Source: a virus
DNA: 36,454 bases
Reading direction: 5' to 3' (one strand)
IMG/VR virus record: IMGVR_UViG_3300030099_006671
Location: 17,014 to 53,467 of that record
The notes below the pieces were generated by a model, which was not told the origin of the DNA, made no database searches, and saw only the letters and a list, made by a program, of their open reading frames with translations. The position numbers were made by a program, and so were the translations under genes. Each line of letters begins with the position of its first letter. The first letter of the stretch is position 1. Of the stretch, positions 31,878 to 36,454 are shown piece by piece.

Positions 31878-32064
31878 AGGAAGTAAATTGGTAACGGTAA
31901 TGAGTATAGCTACTATAGCTTTATTTATGACAGCATGCTCAGCAACGTATACTGTTAAGTTTGGAAAGAAATGTACACCTGATCATAAAGAATGGTCCTA
32001 TGTTTGGTTTGTAGAGAAAGAAGGTAACAATGTTGCAAAAGAAAACTGTAAGGAGAAAAAATAA
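31870..32064 (+). CDS. Small lipoprotein
   Basis: 64 residues, AAAGGAG before ATG. The N-terminus KLVTVMSIATIALFMTACSA is a hydrophobic signal ending in a lipobox-like M-T-A-C (C23), so the mature protein would be lipid-anchored in the envelope. The remaining 41 residues contain two further Cys (GKKCTPDHKE, ENCKEKK) that may form a disulfide, and WSYVWFVEKEGNN. Short phage lipoproteins of this kind can block superinfection or act in lysis (spanin-like). Either is a guess here. Confidence 0.72.
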   Translation: MSEGSKLVTVMSIATIALFMTACSATYTVKFGKKCTPDHKEWSYVWFVEKEGNNVAKENCKEKK

Positions 32065-32288
32065 TGCCAAGATGTTACGATTATAAAGTTAAAGTTAATT
32101 TTGAATCTTCTGCTCATGGACAAAGAAAATATCTTACTGATAAAGAAATATTAGAGGAAACAATAAATCTTATGAGAGCTTATTTGTCTGGAGTAAAAAA
32201 ATCTAAATATTTTAAAATAGAAAGAAACTACTCAATCGCTAAGTGGGCAAAGGAGCGTAAGAAAAAGTATGGACATAAGACTTCTTAA
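32064..32288 (+). CDS. Small basic hypothetical protein
   Basis: 74 residues with AAGGAG upstream and a one-base overlap with the lipoprotein stop. Sequence features: MPRCYDYKVKVNFESSAHGQ (strand) then a Lys-rich helix (ETINLMRAYLSGVKKSKYFK) and a basic end KWAKERKKKYGHKTS. No family known to me. Its last codons (TATGGACATAAG) contain the ATG of the next gene in another frame, an arrangement repeated at the end of that gene. Confidence 0.6.
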   Translation: MPRCYDYKVKVNFESSAHGQRKYLTDKEILEETINLMRAYLSGVKKSKYFKIERNYSIAKWAKERKKKYGHKTS

Positions 32289-32556
32289 AATAAACGCAAT
32301 GAAAAGGTTTTATAAATTTATGAACACTAATATGGTGTCATTAAATTTATGGAGTGAGTACAACCCAGTTGGTAAAATTTATGCTGGTTTAGAAAAAAGA
32401 CAAGAGATAGCTGACAAAAGATTTAAGTTTTGTTTAGAGAGATCTAGGACAAGACCAGGTTGGAAAGTTTGCTATCTGAGATATTGTCAATTGGCTAAAG
32501 CTGATGATTTACTAAAATATATTAAACAAAGAAAGGAAAGACATGGACATAAATAA
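32269..32556 (+). CDS. Small basic hypothetical protein
   Basis: 95 residues from ATG 32269, or 85 from the internal ATG 32299. An AAAGGAG is 13 bases upstream of the first ATG, rather far. The product is helical and basic (LEKRQEIADKRFKFCLERSR, KVCYLRYCQLAKADDLLKYI) and ends KERHGHK. The C-terminal phrase GHK resembles that of the preceding protein (KYGHKTS) and both stop regions contain the start of the next gene. Function unknown. Confidence 0.55.
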   Translation: MDIRLLKINAMKRFYKFMNTNMVSLNLWSEYNPVGKIYAGLEKRQEIADKRFKFCLERSRTRPGWKVCYLRYCQLAKADDLLKYIKQRKERHGHK

Positions 32557-32746
32557 ATGGAAAAGCATGGCGATTAGAAAAGAAGACCATACTTTATTGA
32601 AAGGACTTTGTGCGGATAAGTATAGAGCTCCTGCTGCAATGTTTCAAAAGATATTGCATGACTACATAGGATTTCAAGCAAAGAAAAAAGGAATTGATGT
32701 AGATAAATACAAGAATCAATTGCATAAGAAAGGTAATGGCAAATGA
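32543..32746 (+). CDS. Possible ribbon-helix-helix DNA-binding protein
   Basis: 67 residues. KWKSMAIRKEDHTLLKGLCA, then DKYRAPAAMFQKILHDYIGF reads as one short strand (SMAI), a helix (EDHTLLKGLCADKY) and a second helix (APAAMFQKILHDYIG), the layout of Arc/CopG/MetJ dimers. The strand would sit in the DNA major groove. The fit is by pattern only. AAAGGAAAG precedes the ATG. It may act as a second small regulator in this cluster beside the XRE protein. Confidence 0.55.
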   Translation: MDINKWKSMAIRKEDHTLLKGLCADKYRAPAAMFQKILHDYIGFQAKKKGIDVDKYKNQLHKKGNGK

Positions 32747-32964
32747 CCATTACTGCTGTAGACATTAAAAGAGTTTTTTTTGATACTAAAGGTAAAGAGA
32801 GTTTCACGGTAGAATATAATCAAATTACTGACGAAATTACTTTAACTGTAGATGGTATAGAGAGGAACAAATTTAAATCTCAAGATGCAGAAAAAAAATA
32901 TGAAGATTTATTGAATTATATAAAAAACGAGTTTATAAAATTTCGAGATGTGGTTAAGAACTAG
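32743..32964 (+). CDS. Small hypothetical protein, ATGA-coupled
   Basis: 73 residues. MTITAVDIKRVFFDTKGKES and FTVEYNQITDEITLTVDGIE suggest three or four beta strands, followed by a helix (DAEKKYEDLLNYIKNEFIKF). It overlaps the previous stop by four bases (ATGA) and its end overlaps the 57-residue gene at 32948 by 17 bases. No known family. Its strong coupling supports it as a real gene. Confidence 0.6.
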   Translation: MTITAVDIKRVFFDTKGKESFTVEYNQITDEITLTVDGIERNKFKSQDAEKKYEDLLNYIKNEFIKFRDVVKN

Positions 32965-33121
32965 AAAATTAATTGTAAGACTTAGAATGTGGTATGCTGA
33001 CTTAAGAGGCCATCACGGTAAACGATGGAACTATGAACCAGGTGATTGGTATATGGGAAGACATAAAACTAGAACATCAGGACCAGGTAAAGTTATCAAT
33101 AAATCTGGATGGCCTAGATGA
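32948..33121 (+). CDS. Short Trp/Arg-rich protein, 57 residues
   Basis: ATG at 32948 inside the preceding gene, stop TGA at 33119-33121 overlapping the next ATG. The product (MWLRTRKLIVRLRMWYADLR, GHHGKRWNYEPGDWYMGRHK, ending in NKSGWPR) has six Trp and many Arg/His, with a loop rich in Gly. No family recognised, but ATGA coupling and non-random composition favour a real gene. It might bind nucleic acid or lipid. Confidence 0.52.
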   Translation: MWLRTRKLIVRLRMWYADLRGHHGKRWNYEPGDWYMGRHKTRTSGPGKVINKSGWPR

Positions 33122-33243
33122 TAGGTTTATTTTTTATTGGAATGTCAGGTATATTGTTGGCCGCTATAATTGCATGGTATGTCATTAATAAATTTATTTC
33201 AAAAAATACAAGCGAGTTACCTAAGTTTGATGATTTAGATTAA
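33118..33243 (+). CDS. 41-residue single-pass membrane protein
   Basis: ATG 33118 overlaps the previous stop (ATGA). Residues 1-24 (MIGLFFIGMSGILLAAIIAW) form one transmembrane helix; then VINKFISK and an acidic C-terminus (NTSELPKFDDLD). Very small membrane proteins are common in phage early regions and may alter the host membrane or act as lysis/exclusion factors. Nothing more can be said. Confidence 0.55.
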   Translation: MIGLFFIGMSGILLAAIIAWYVINKFISKNTSELPKFDDLD

Positions 33244-33256
33244 CCGGTAGTTGAAT

Positions 33257-33439
33257 ATGGTAAAAAAAACAAGTAATGGCGAGACTTTCATCACGCTTCC
33301 TAACTTTAGAAAATTTTGGATTTATGACCGTCCCTATGGTCATGATATTGTAATCTATTGCGATAAACGTAAAACCACTATAAAATGTAAATGGCCTGAT
33401 AGAAAACGAGTCGTATCAGGTCGAGTCGTTAATAAATAG
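33257..33439 (+). CDS. Small basic hypothetical protein
   Basis: 60 residues from ATG 33257 (an in-frame TTG at 33251 is an alternative). Sequence: MVKKTSNGETFITLPNFRKF, then WIYDRPYGHDIVIYCDKRKT and a basic end (WPDRKRVVSGRVVNK). Predicted beta-rich. No ribosome-binding site is visible, so its expression level is uncertain. No family recognised. Confidence 0.45.
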   Translation: MVKKTSNGETFITLPNFRKFWIYDRPYGHDIVIYCDKRKTTIKCKWPDRKRVVSGRVVNK

Positions 33440-33462
33440 TTTAGGTTGCAATAAAATTTAAA

Positions 33463-33675
33463 ATGAGTATAGCTAATATTAAATCTTTACCGATTTGCAA
33501 AGAATGTAAAGGTAACGGTTATATCAGGGGTTTTGTAAACACTGAGAACTGTATCTTTTGCTTCGGATCAGGACATAGTAATCACGCATCACGGGTCACG
33601 TATGACGATATGCTAAGTGTATTTGAGATGTGTGAAAATTATGTCAAAGAAAATAAAAAAGACTATACCCAGTGA
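33463..33675 (+). CDS. Small DnaJ-type zinc-binding protein
   Basis: 70 residues. CKECKGNGYIRG and CIFCFGSGH are two CxxCxGxG-type knuckles (Cys pairs at residues 13/16 and 31/34) as in the DnaJ central zinc domain, here only one zinc site. The rest is a helix (YDDMLSVFEMCENYVKENKK). Free-standing proteins of this kind occur in phages and may serve as small chaperone-like or RNA/protein-binding factors. No ribosome-binding site is evident (AAAATTTAAAATG precedes). Its end overlaps the next gene by 35 bases. Confidence 0.66.
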   Translation: MSIANIKSLPICKECKGNGYIRGFVNTENCIFCFGSGHSNHASRVTYDDMLSVFEMCENYVKENKKDYTQ

Positions 33676-33916
33676 GTTAACAAAACTTCTTGTTTTGTTA
33701 AGTAAAAAATTATCCCGTAGACAGTATGACAAAGGTGTTAATGTCATCTCATCATTATTAACTGGTGTTAATTATGGTTATGATGCCGAAGGTATAGATT
33801 TTAAATTTCACCGCGATGCCTTAGATATCTTTTTAATTCACAGTAATGAAAAGGAACCAGAAGCAGATGTGTTGCCATTTAAAATTATAAAGGGCGGAAA
33901 GATGAATGATGTATAA
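33641..33916 (+). CDS. Small hypothetical protein
   Basis: 91 residues from ATG 33641; a start at 33617 would sit deeper in the previous gene. The protein has a basic helix (MSKKIKKTIPSELTKLLVLL), SRRQYDKGVNVISSLLTGV, and an acidic end (HSNEKEPEADVLPF). Two helical halves around a Gly/Tyr turn (NYGYDAEGIDFKFHRDALDI) are suggested. The 11-base overlap with the next gene and dense packing support it. Family unknown. Confidence 0.52.
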   Translation: MSKKIKKTIPSELTKLLVLLSKKLSRRQYDKGVNVISSLLTGVNYGYDAEGIDFKFHRDALDIFLIHSNEKEPEADVLPFKIIKGGKMNDV

Positions 33917-34115
33917 TGCTAATATGAAAAAAGTAGATACAGAATTTCAAACCCTAAAAAATTTTATAGTGGATTATAAATTAACCGGCGCTGAGAAAAC
34001 CACATTATTGACGGATCTCCATATAAATTACGAGGTCGCCTCTCAAAGAAAATCTAAGAAAGAGAAGTACCATCGTGATCTACTCACCAGAGCTGTTAAA
34101 ACTTATGGGCACTAA
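33906..34115 (+). CDS. Small helical hypothetical protein
   Basis: 69 residues: MMYNANMKKVDTEFQTLKNF, then IVDYKLTGAEKTTLLTDLHI and ASQRKSKKEKYHRDLLTRAV, ending KTYGH. It is mainly helical and basic. Preceded by AAAGGGCGGAAAG as ribosome-binding site. The last 41 bases overlap a GTG-initiated gene. Its end (TYGH) resembles the ends of two other small proteins in the cluster (YGHKTS, RHGHK), perhaps by chance. Confidence 0.52.
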   Translation: MMYNANMKKVDTEFQTLKNFIVDYKLTGAEKTTLLTDLHINYEVASQRKSKKEKYHRDLLTRAVKTYGH

Positions 34116-34542
34116 TATTGCTAGTGATCTTATAACTGATAACCATAAATTACCCGAAGAGAAGCTTTGGCGTTATGTTATTCTTAATGCTATAGAAGAT
34201 GCCAGAGCCACAGCTGCAGATCGTAAAACTAGTGTTTATAAATTTGATGCTCACGAATGGATTTTAAATGGAGATGATTTTGAGCAAGTTTGTTGGTGGG
34301 CTGGTTGGGATCCTGAAGAAGTGCGTTTAAATTATAAAAAGGCATTAAAGAATCAAGCTATTGTTTTTTTAGAAAAACATATGCGCTGGAATGATTATAC
34401 ACAGATGTTTAAAAAATTAAAATCAGCAAGAGATAAAGAGTCTCGTAAATATTTAAGAAGTAAAGTTGAAGAGGCTAGAAAAAAAGTGATGAAAGCCAGA
34501 ATGGTAATTGTAACGACTTTGTTTATATCAATAAAAGTTTAG
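34075..34542 (+). CDS. Conserved phage protein with possible helix-turn-helix
   Basis: 155 residues, GTG start at 34075 inside the previous gene. The central region is distinctive: PEEKLWRYVILNAIEDARAT, SVYKFDAHEWILNGDDFEQV, then CWWAGWDPEEVRLNYKKAL. I recall this block from marine phage proteins. The part DFEQVCWWAGWDPEEVRLNY looks like a helix-turn-helix (turn at AGWDP), so a transcription factor is possible. The C-terminus is a long charged helix (MFKKLKSARDKESRKYLRSK) ending in a short hydrophobic tail. It is the last gene before the terminator. Confidence 0.65.
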   Translation: MIYSPELLKLMGTNIASDLITDNHKLPEEKLWRYVILNAIEDARATAADRKTSVYKFDAHEWILNGDDFEQVCWWAGWDPEEVRLNYKKALKNQAIVFLEKHMRWNDYTQMFKKLKSARDKESRKYLRSKVEEARKKVMKARMVIVTTLFISIKV

Positions 34543-34576
34543 TCACGGTGGAATCTTTCTAGGATTGTATGAAAAG

Positions 34577-34610
34577 TTAGCGTGGGCAAAAGATGACAAA
34601 CCCACGCTAA
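34577..34610. repeat. Perfect 10-bp inverted repeat
   Basis: TTAGCGTGGG (34577-34586) and CCCACGCTAA (34601-34610) are fully complementary with a 14-base spacer. It is G/C-rich for this genome and not followed by a T run, so it is not a typical terminator. It might be an RNA hairpin, a binding site for a dimeric protein, or part of an open frame that spans it. Confidence 0.65.
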
Positions 34611-34682
34611 TACTAAACAACGAGTTAGTCTTCATTAAAGACATGCTGAAACTTTACTAAATCTATGGATAAAAATCAAATA

Positions 34683-34717
34683 AAAAAACCCTGGATTATG
34701 ATAACCCAGGGTTTTTT
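34683..34717. terminator. Bidirectional rho-independent terminator
   Basis: AAAAAACCCTGG (34683-34694), an 11-base loop, and CCAGGGTTTTTT (34706-34717). The stem has six G/C-rich pairs next to an A/T tract on each side, so RNA from either strand ends in U residues. It separates the small-gene operon from the oxygenase and terminase part and would stop read-through from both. Confidence 0.88.
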
Positions 34718-34734
34718 GAAAGGAATGAAAACAA

Positions 34735-34818
34735 ATGTGCATATATTATAACGATTCTAAACTAAGTGTTCAATACTTCAATTTTCCTTGCTATTACAAA
34801 GAAAAAAGCTATCTTTGA
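34735..34818 (+). CDS. Possible 27-residue peptide
   Basis: ATG 34735 with AAAGGA about ten bases before; stop at 34816-34818, three bases before the oxygenase ATG. Product MCIYYNDSKLSVQYFNFPCY then YKEKSYL: Tyr-rich with two Cys. It could be a leader peptide controlling the next gene, or noise. Only the ribosome-binding site and its exact fit in the gap support it. Confidence 0.25.
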   Translation: MCIYYNDSKLSVQYFNFPCYYKEKSYL

Positions 34819-34821
34819 AAA

Positions 34822-35409
34822 ATGATTAAACCCTTTGAAACCGAATTTCCTTTAAATACCTTTATTGGAGCCTGGTATATTAACCCTTTAATATGTGATC
34901 AATTGATCAATTATTGTGAAGAAAACCCTCATGCAAAGAGAGAAGTTTCTTATTCTCATGAAGGAGTATTACATAAAAAATCAACTGAATGGTGTGTAAA
35001 ATCAACAGACTATCATGTGCCTATAAAATATTACATTGATTCTTTAAAATTAGTTTTAGATAATTACGCAAAAAGATGGGAGTTTGCAGCAAAGACAGCG
35101 AGATTCGGTTTACTTGAGAATTTTAATATTCAACACTACGGTGTTGGTGAAGGTTTTTACGAGTGGCATTTTGAAAAAACTTATAAACAAAGGTACGAAC
35201 TTTTTCGACATTTAGTTTTTATGACTTATCTCAATGACGTGCCTGATGGTGGCACTGAATTTTATTATCAGGGTATTTCTACTCCTGCTAGAAAAGGACT
35301 TACTTTGATATGGCCTTCTACTTGGACACATACTCATAGAGGTATTATTTCTAAAACTCAGGAGAAAAAAATAATTACTGGCTGGCTGTCATTCGAGGAC
35401 CGAGGCTAG
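34822..35409 (+). CDS. 2OG/Fe(II) oxygenase with HxE motif
   Basis: 195 residues. The core: FNIQHYGVGEGFYEWHFEKT, with H116-F-E118 in place of HxD; then YLNDVPDGGTEFYYQGISTP (the GGTEF turn); GLTLIWPSTWTHTHRGIISK with H172 as distal ligand; and KKIITGWLSF with K182/K183 where Arg usually binds 2-oxoglutarate. A Lys there occurs in some P4H-like enzymes, and HxE is a known but less common variant. The type is familiar from cyanophages and marine phages. Unlike the others it stands alone, 13 kb or more from the tail genes, between a terminator and the terminase region. The gene may have its own control. Confidence 0.83.
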   Translation: MIKPFETEFPLNTFIGAWYINPLICDQLINYCEENPHAKREVSYSHEGVLHKKSTEWCVKSTDYHVPIKYYIDSLKLVLDNYAKRWEFAAKTARFGLLENFNIQHYGVGEGFYEWHFEKTYKQRYELFRHLVFMTYLNDVPDGGTEFYYQGISTPARKGLTLIWPSTWTHTHRGIISKTQEKKIITGWLSFEDRG

Positions 35410-35458
35410 TGATAAGAGAATAATGGACCACGGGTCACGGTTCTGCCACAATTCAACG

Positions 35459-35472
35459 TTTCCTATATACCC
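35459..35472. repeat. Left arm of 14-bp perfect inverted repeat
   Basis: TTTCCTATATACCC is the exact reverse complement of bases 35667-35680. The arms are 194 bases apart and enclose all the ACTAGGAAA copies. Confidence 0.85.
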
Positions 35473-35519
35473 ACTCTATAGAAAAAAAATTTTAAAAAAA
35501 AATCTCTATAGGGCCAAAA

Positions 35520-35611
35520 ACTAGGAAACTAGGAAAAAGTCAATAAAATCAACACTTCTAGGTCAAAAATAACTAGGAATAAACTAGGAAAATTCCCAGA
35601 AAACTAGGAAA
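35520..35611 (+). repeat. ACTAGGAAA iteron cluster
   Basis: Copies begin at 35520, 35528 (in tandem, 8-base period), 35572 (last base T), 35583 and 35603. Distances between the last three are 11 and 20 bases, near whole turns of the helix. A weaker form, TCTAGGTCA, is at 35557. All are in the same direction. The inverted-repeat arms contain a related core (TATAGGAAA), so one protein may recognise all. Confidence 0.8.
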
Positions 35612-35666
35612 AATCTTGATCCAAACATTATAAAATTAATTTTTTAAAAATATTTTCCTACTTTTG

Positions 35667-35680
35667 GGGTATATAGGAAA
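35667..35680. repeat. Right arm of 14-bp perfect inverted repeat
   Basis: GGGTATATAGGAAA, complementary to 35459-35472, lies 28 bases before the small terminase start. TTTTCCTAC just upstream (35654-35662) is one more inverted copy of the iteron core. Confidence 0.85.
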
Positions 35681-35708
35681 ACTCAAAGTATGTTATAAAT
35701 AGGTCAAG

Positions 35709-36221
35709 ATGCCAAAAAAGAAGAACGAATTAAAATCATGGACTGAGCTAACTAAAAAGCAAAAAGCTTTTGTAGATATATTGGTAGAAAATTGGGGCCA
35801 GATATCTAAGGTTGAAGCTGCTAAACAAGCTGGTTATGAATCTAAAAAAGAATATGGTCCGATGGAGATTGCTTCTAGATTAACAAATCCTGATTTAAAT
35901 CCTCATGTATGTAGATACCTAGAGAGAAGGCTGCAAAAAGAATTACAAATTTATGAAAAAGACAAATTAAGAAAATATAAAAGATTTGATGACTTATCTA
36001 AAAAAGCAGAAAATAAAGGACAGCTAGGTGTTGCTGTAAATGCTGAGTTTAGATCTGGTCAGATGGCAGAAATGTTTGTAAATAAATCAGAAGTAAAACA
36101 TGTAGGATTGGAGGGTATGTCTCGTGAACAGCTTGAGAAACGTTTATCCGAGCTCGAACAGAAAATTGGTGAAGCGAAAAATATCGTTGACGTTACGCCA
36201 GAAAAAACTGCTTCGGACTAA
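35709..36221 (+). CDS. terS: Terminase small subunit
   Basis: 170 residues. WTELTKKQKAFVDILVENWG, then SKVEAAKQAGYESKKEYGPM is the N-terminal helix-turn-helix of small terminases (the KQxxFv and A-x-x-AGY signature). It is followed by a coiled-coil oligomerisation region (CRYLERRLQKELQIYEKDKL, RKYKRFDDLSKKAENKG) and a C-terminal helix MSREQLEKRLSELEQKIGEA. The protein recognises the packaging site and brings the large subunit to the DNA. The repeats directly upstream are natural candidates for its target. No large subunit follows inside the window. The ribosome-binding site is weak (AGGTCAAG). Confidence 0.8.
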   Translation: MPKKKNELKSWTELTKKQKAFVDILVENWGQISKVEAAKQAGYESKKEYGPMEIASRLTNPDLNPHVCRYLERRLQKELQIYEKDKLRKYKRFDDLSKKAENKGQLGVAVNAEFRSGQMAEMFVNKSEVKHVGLEGMSREQLEKRLSELEQKIGEAKNIVDVTPEKTASD

Positions 36222-36396
36222 TAACTGGTCAAACTTTATGACAGTGTTTCATGAAGTGCACAATCCAGGAATAAATACAAGTGTAGGTTTGGTGCAAGTA
36301 AAAATCAAACCTTGAAAATTGCTATGGGAAAAATGTAACCTTGGAAAATTCTATGGGCAAAAAATCAAACCTTGGAAATTGCTATGGGAAAATTAT
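36222..36396. other. 175-bp gap with tandem repeats
   Basis: Between terS and the next start there is no convincing gene. The second half (36301-36390) is three copies of a 30-bp repeat. The first half has no visible structure. Confidence 0.5.
36301..36390 (+). repeat. Three tandem copies of a 30-bp repeat
   Basis: Copies at 36301, 36331 and 36361. The first and third differ at one base (ATCAAACCTTG then A or G, then AAATTGCTATGGG); the middle one is diverged (TGTAACCTTGGAAAATTCTA). Constant core: AACCTTG-AAA-TT-CTATGGG. The period is exact. The copies run to within six bases of the next ATG, so they could be binding sites, an attachment or packaging element, or a translation-control element. 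Confidence 0.85.
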
Positions 36397-36454
36397 ATGA
36401 GAAAGAAAATTAAGATTAATAAAAAGAAAAAAATTGATATTGAAAAATATCCAA
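36397..36454 (+). CDS. Start of a basic protein, cut by window end
   Basis: ATG at 36397 opens a frame running off the window: MRKKIKINKKKKIDIEKYP. Only 19 residues are visible. The N-terminus resembles small phage proteins starting with a Lys run followed by LDLxKYP, of unknown function; it does not look like the start of a large terminase, though that cannot be excluded. No good ribosome-binding site is present. Confidence 0.5.
   Translation, partial: MRKKIKINKKKKIDIEKYP

Larger units (their letters stand above)
34543..34821. other. 279-bp intergenic region with hairpins and a short peptide frame
   Basis: The region between the small-gene cluster and the last oxygenase holds a 10-bp perfect inverted repeat (34577-34610), a bidirectional terminator (34683-34717) and a 27-codon frame (34735-34818). 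In one frame, 34535-34660 is open and reads GGIFLGLYEKLAWAKDDKPT, then LILNNELVFIKDMLKLY. That looks like protein, but has no ATG start, only a TTG at 34565. It may be a decayed or frameshifted gene end. Confidence 0.5.
35410..35708. other. 299-bp non-coding region before the small terminase gene: candidate origin or packaging site
   Basis: No gene is seen. The stretch contains a perfect 14-bp inverted repeat at its two sides, five copies of ACTAGGAAA or near copies, two CTCTATAG direct repeats (35474-35481, 35504-35511) around a pure A/T run of 21 bases, and an A/T-rich zone at 35625-35655. Iterons, an easily melted segment and a place beside terS are what one expects of a phage replication origin or pac/cos site. 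Either function is inference. Confidence 0.6.

Noticed and set aside
35429-35439. CACGGGTCACG occurring here and at 33590-33600
   Set aside because: An 11-base match between two places in 36 kb is expected by chance; no other shared context.
36124-36315. 63-codon frame across the end of terS
   Set aside because: Its first half is an out-of-frame copy of terS; the part beyond (from 36238) has no ribosome-binding site and ends inside the tandem repeat.
36301-36390. CRISPR array
   Set aside because: The 30-bp units are directly adjacent with no unique spacers, so it is a plain tandem repeat.
1-36454. tRNA genes, integrase, RNA polymerase, endolysin, terminase large subunit
   Set aside because: I looked for their motifs in the translated proteins and for cloverleaf-like segments by eye and saw none. 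A tRNA scan could still find a divergent one.

Overview
The window is a contiguous piece of an AT-rich, tailed, short-tailed-type (podovirus-like) bacteriophage genome. The mosaic (gp4-like and gp10/gp12-like tail adaptor and nozzle proteins, a large ejection-type internal virion protein, family A DNA polymerase, archaeo-eukaryotic-type primase, many small overlapping genes, several 2-oxoglutarate oxygenases) resembles marine phages known from SAR11 (Pelagibacter) and from Mediterranean viral metagenomes. That host assignment is inference from gene content and base composition. Nothing was searched. No integrase, tRNA, rRNA, CRISPR array or insertion sequence is visible. The large terminase subunit, portal, scaffold and major capsid genes are not in the window, and neither is a recognisable RNA polymerase or endolysin. 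The window therefore looks like most of a genome, cut between the small terminase gene and the head genes.

Layout. (1) 1-2285: lysine- and glycine-rich proteins of unknown function, two of them related to each other. (2) 2292-9241: head-tail adaptor proteins, small virion proteins, a repeat-containing tail or fibre protein, a tail fibre with a glycine-rich tip, then three 2-oxoglutarate/Fe(II) oxygenase genes. (3) 9280-15604: the tail nozzle protein, three more oxygenase or cupin-like genes interleaved with small virion genes, and two glycosyltransferases. (4) 15641-21465: internal virion (ejection) proteins, a GNAT-like protein and a small coiled-coil membrane protein of holin type. (5) 21474-30690: replication and recombination, with a RecB/MGME1-like nuclease, a lone leftward SNF2-type helicase, a single-strand-binding candidate, an AEP primase, a UvrD/Dda-type helicase, a DUF3310 protein, DNA polymerase A and a LAGLIDADG endonuclease overlapping the polymerase end. 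(6) 30699-34542: a leftward group of three small genes, then about a dozen small rightward genes (XRE regulator, lipoprotein, ribbon-helix-helix candidate, membrane peptide, DnaJ-type zinc protein). (7) 34543-36454: terminator, a seventh oxygenase, a repeat-rich non-coding region, the small terminase subunit, a tandem 30-bp repeat and the start of another gene.

How it works together. Structural genes are packed with ATGA/TAATG overlaps, so translation is probably coupled in long polycistronic messages. The replication block supplies primase, helicase, polymerase, nuclease and a single-strand-binding candidate. The absence of an RNA polymerase in the part seen suggests use of host sigma70-type promoters, and a few candidate promoters are visible. 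The most distinctive feature is the number of double-stranded beta-helix oxygenase-like proteins (seven) placed beside tail genes and two glycosyltransferases. A virion- or surface-modifying hydroxylation/glycosylation set is a reasonable but untested hypothesis. The second is the iteron and inverted-repeat region directly upstream of the small terminase gene, a candidate origin or packaging site.
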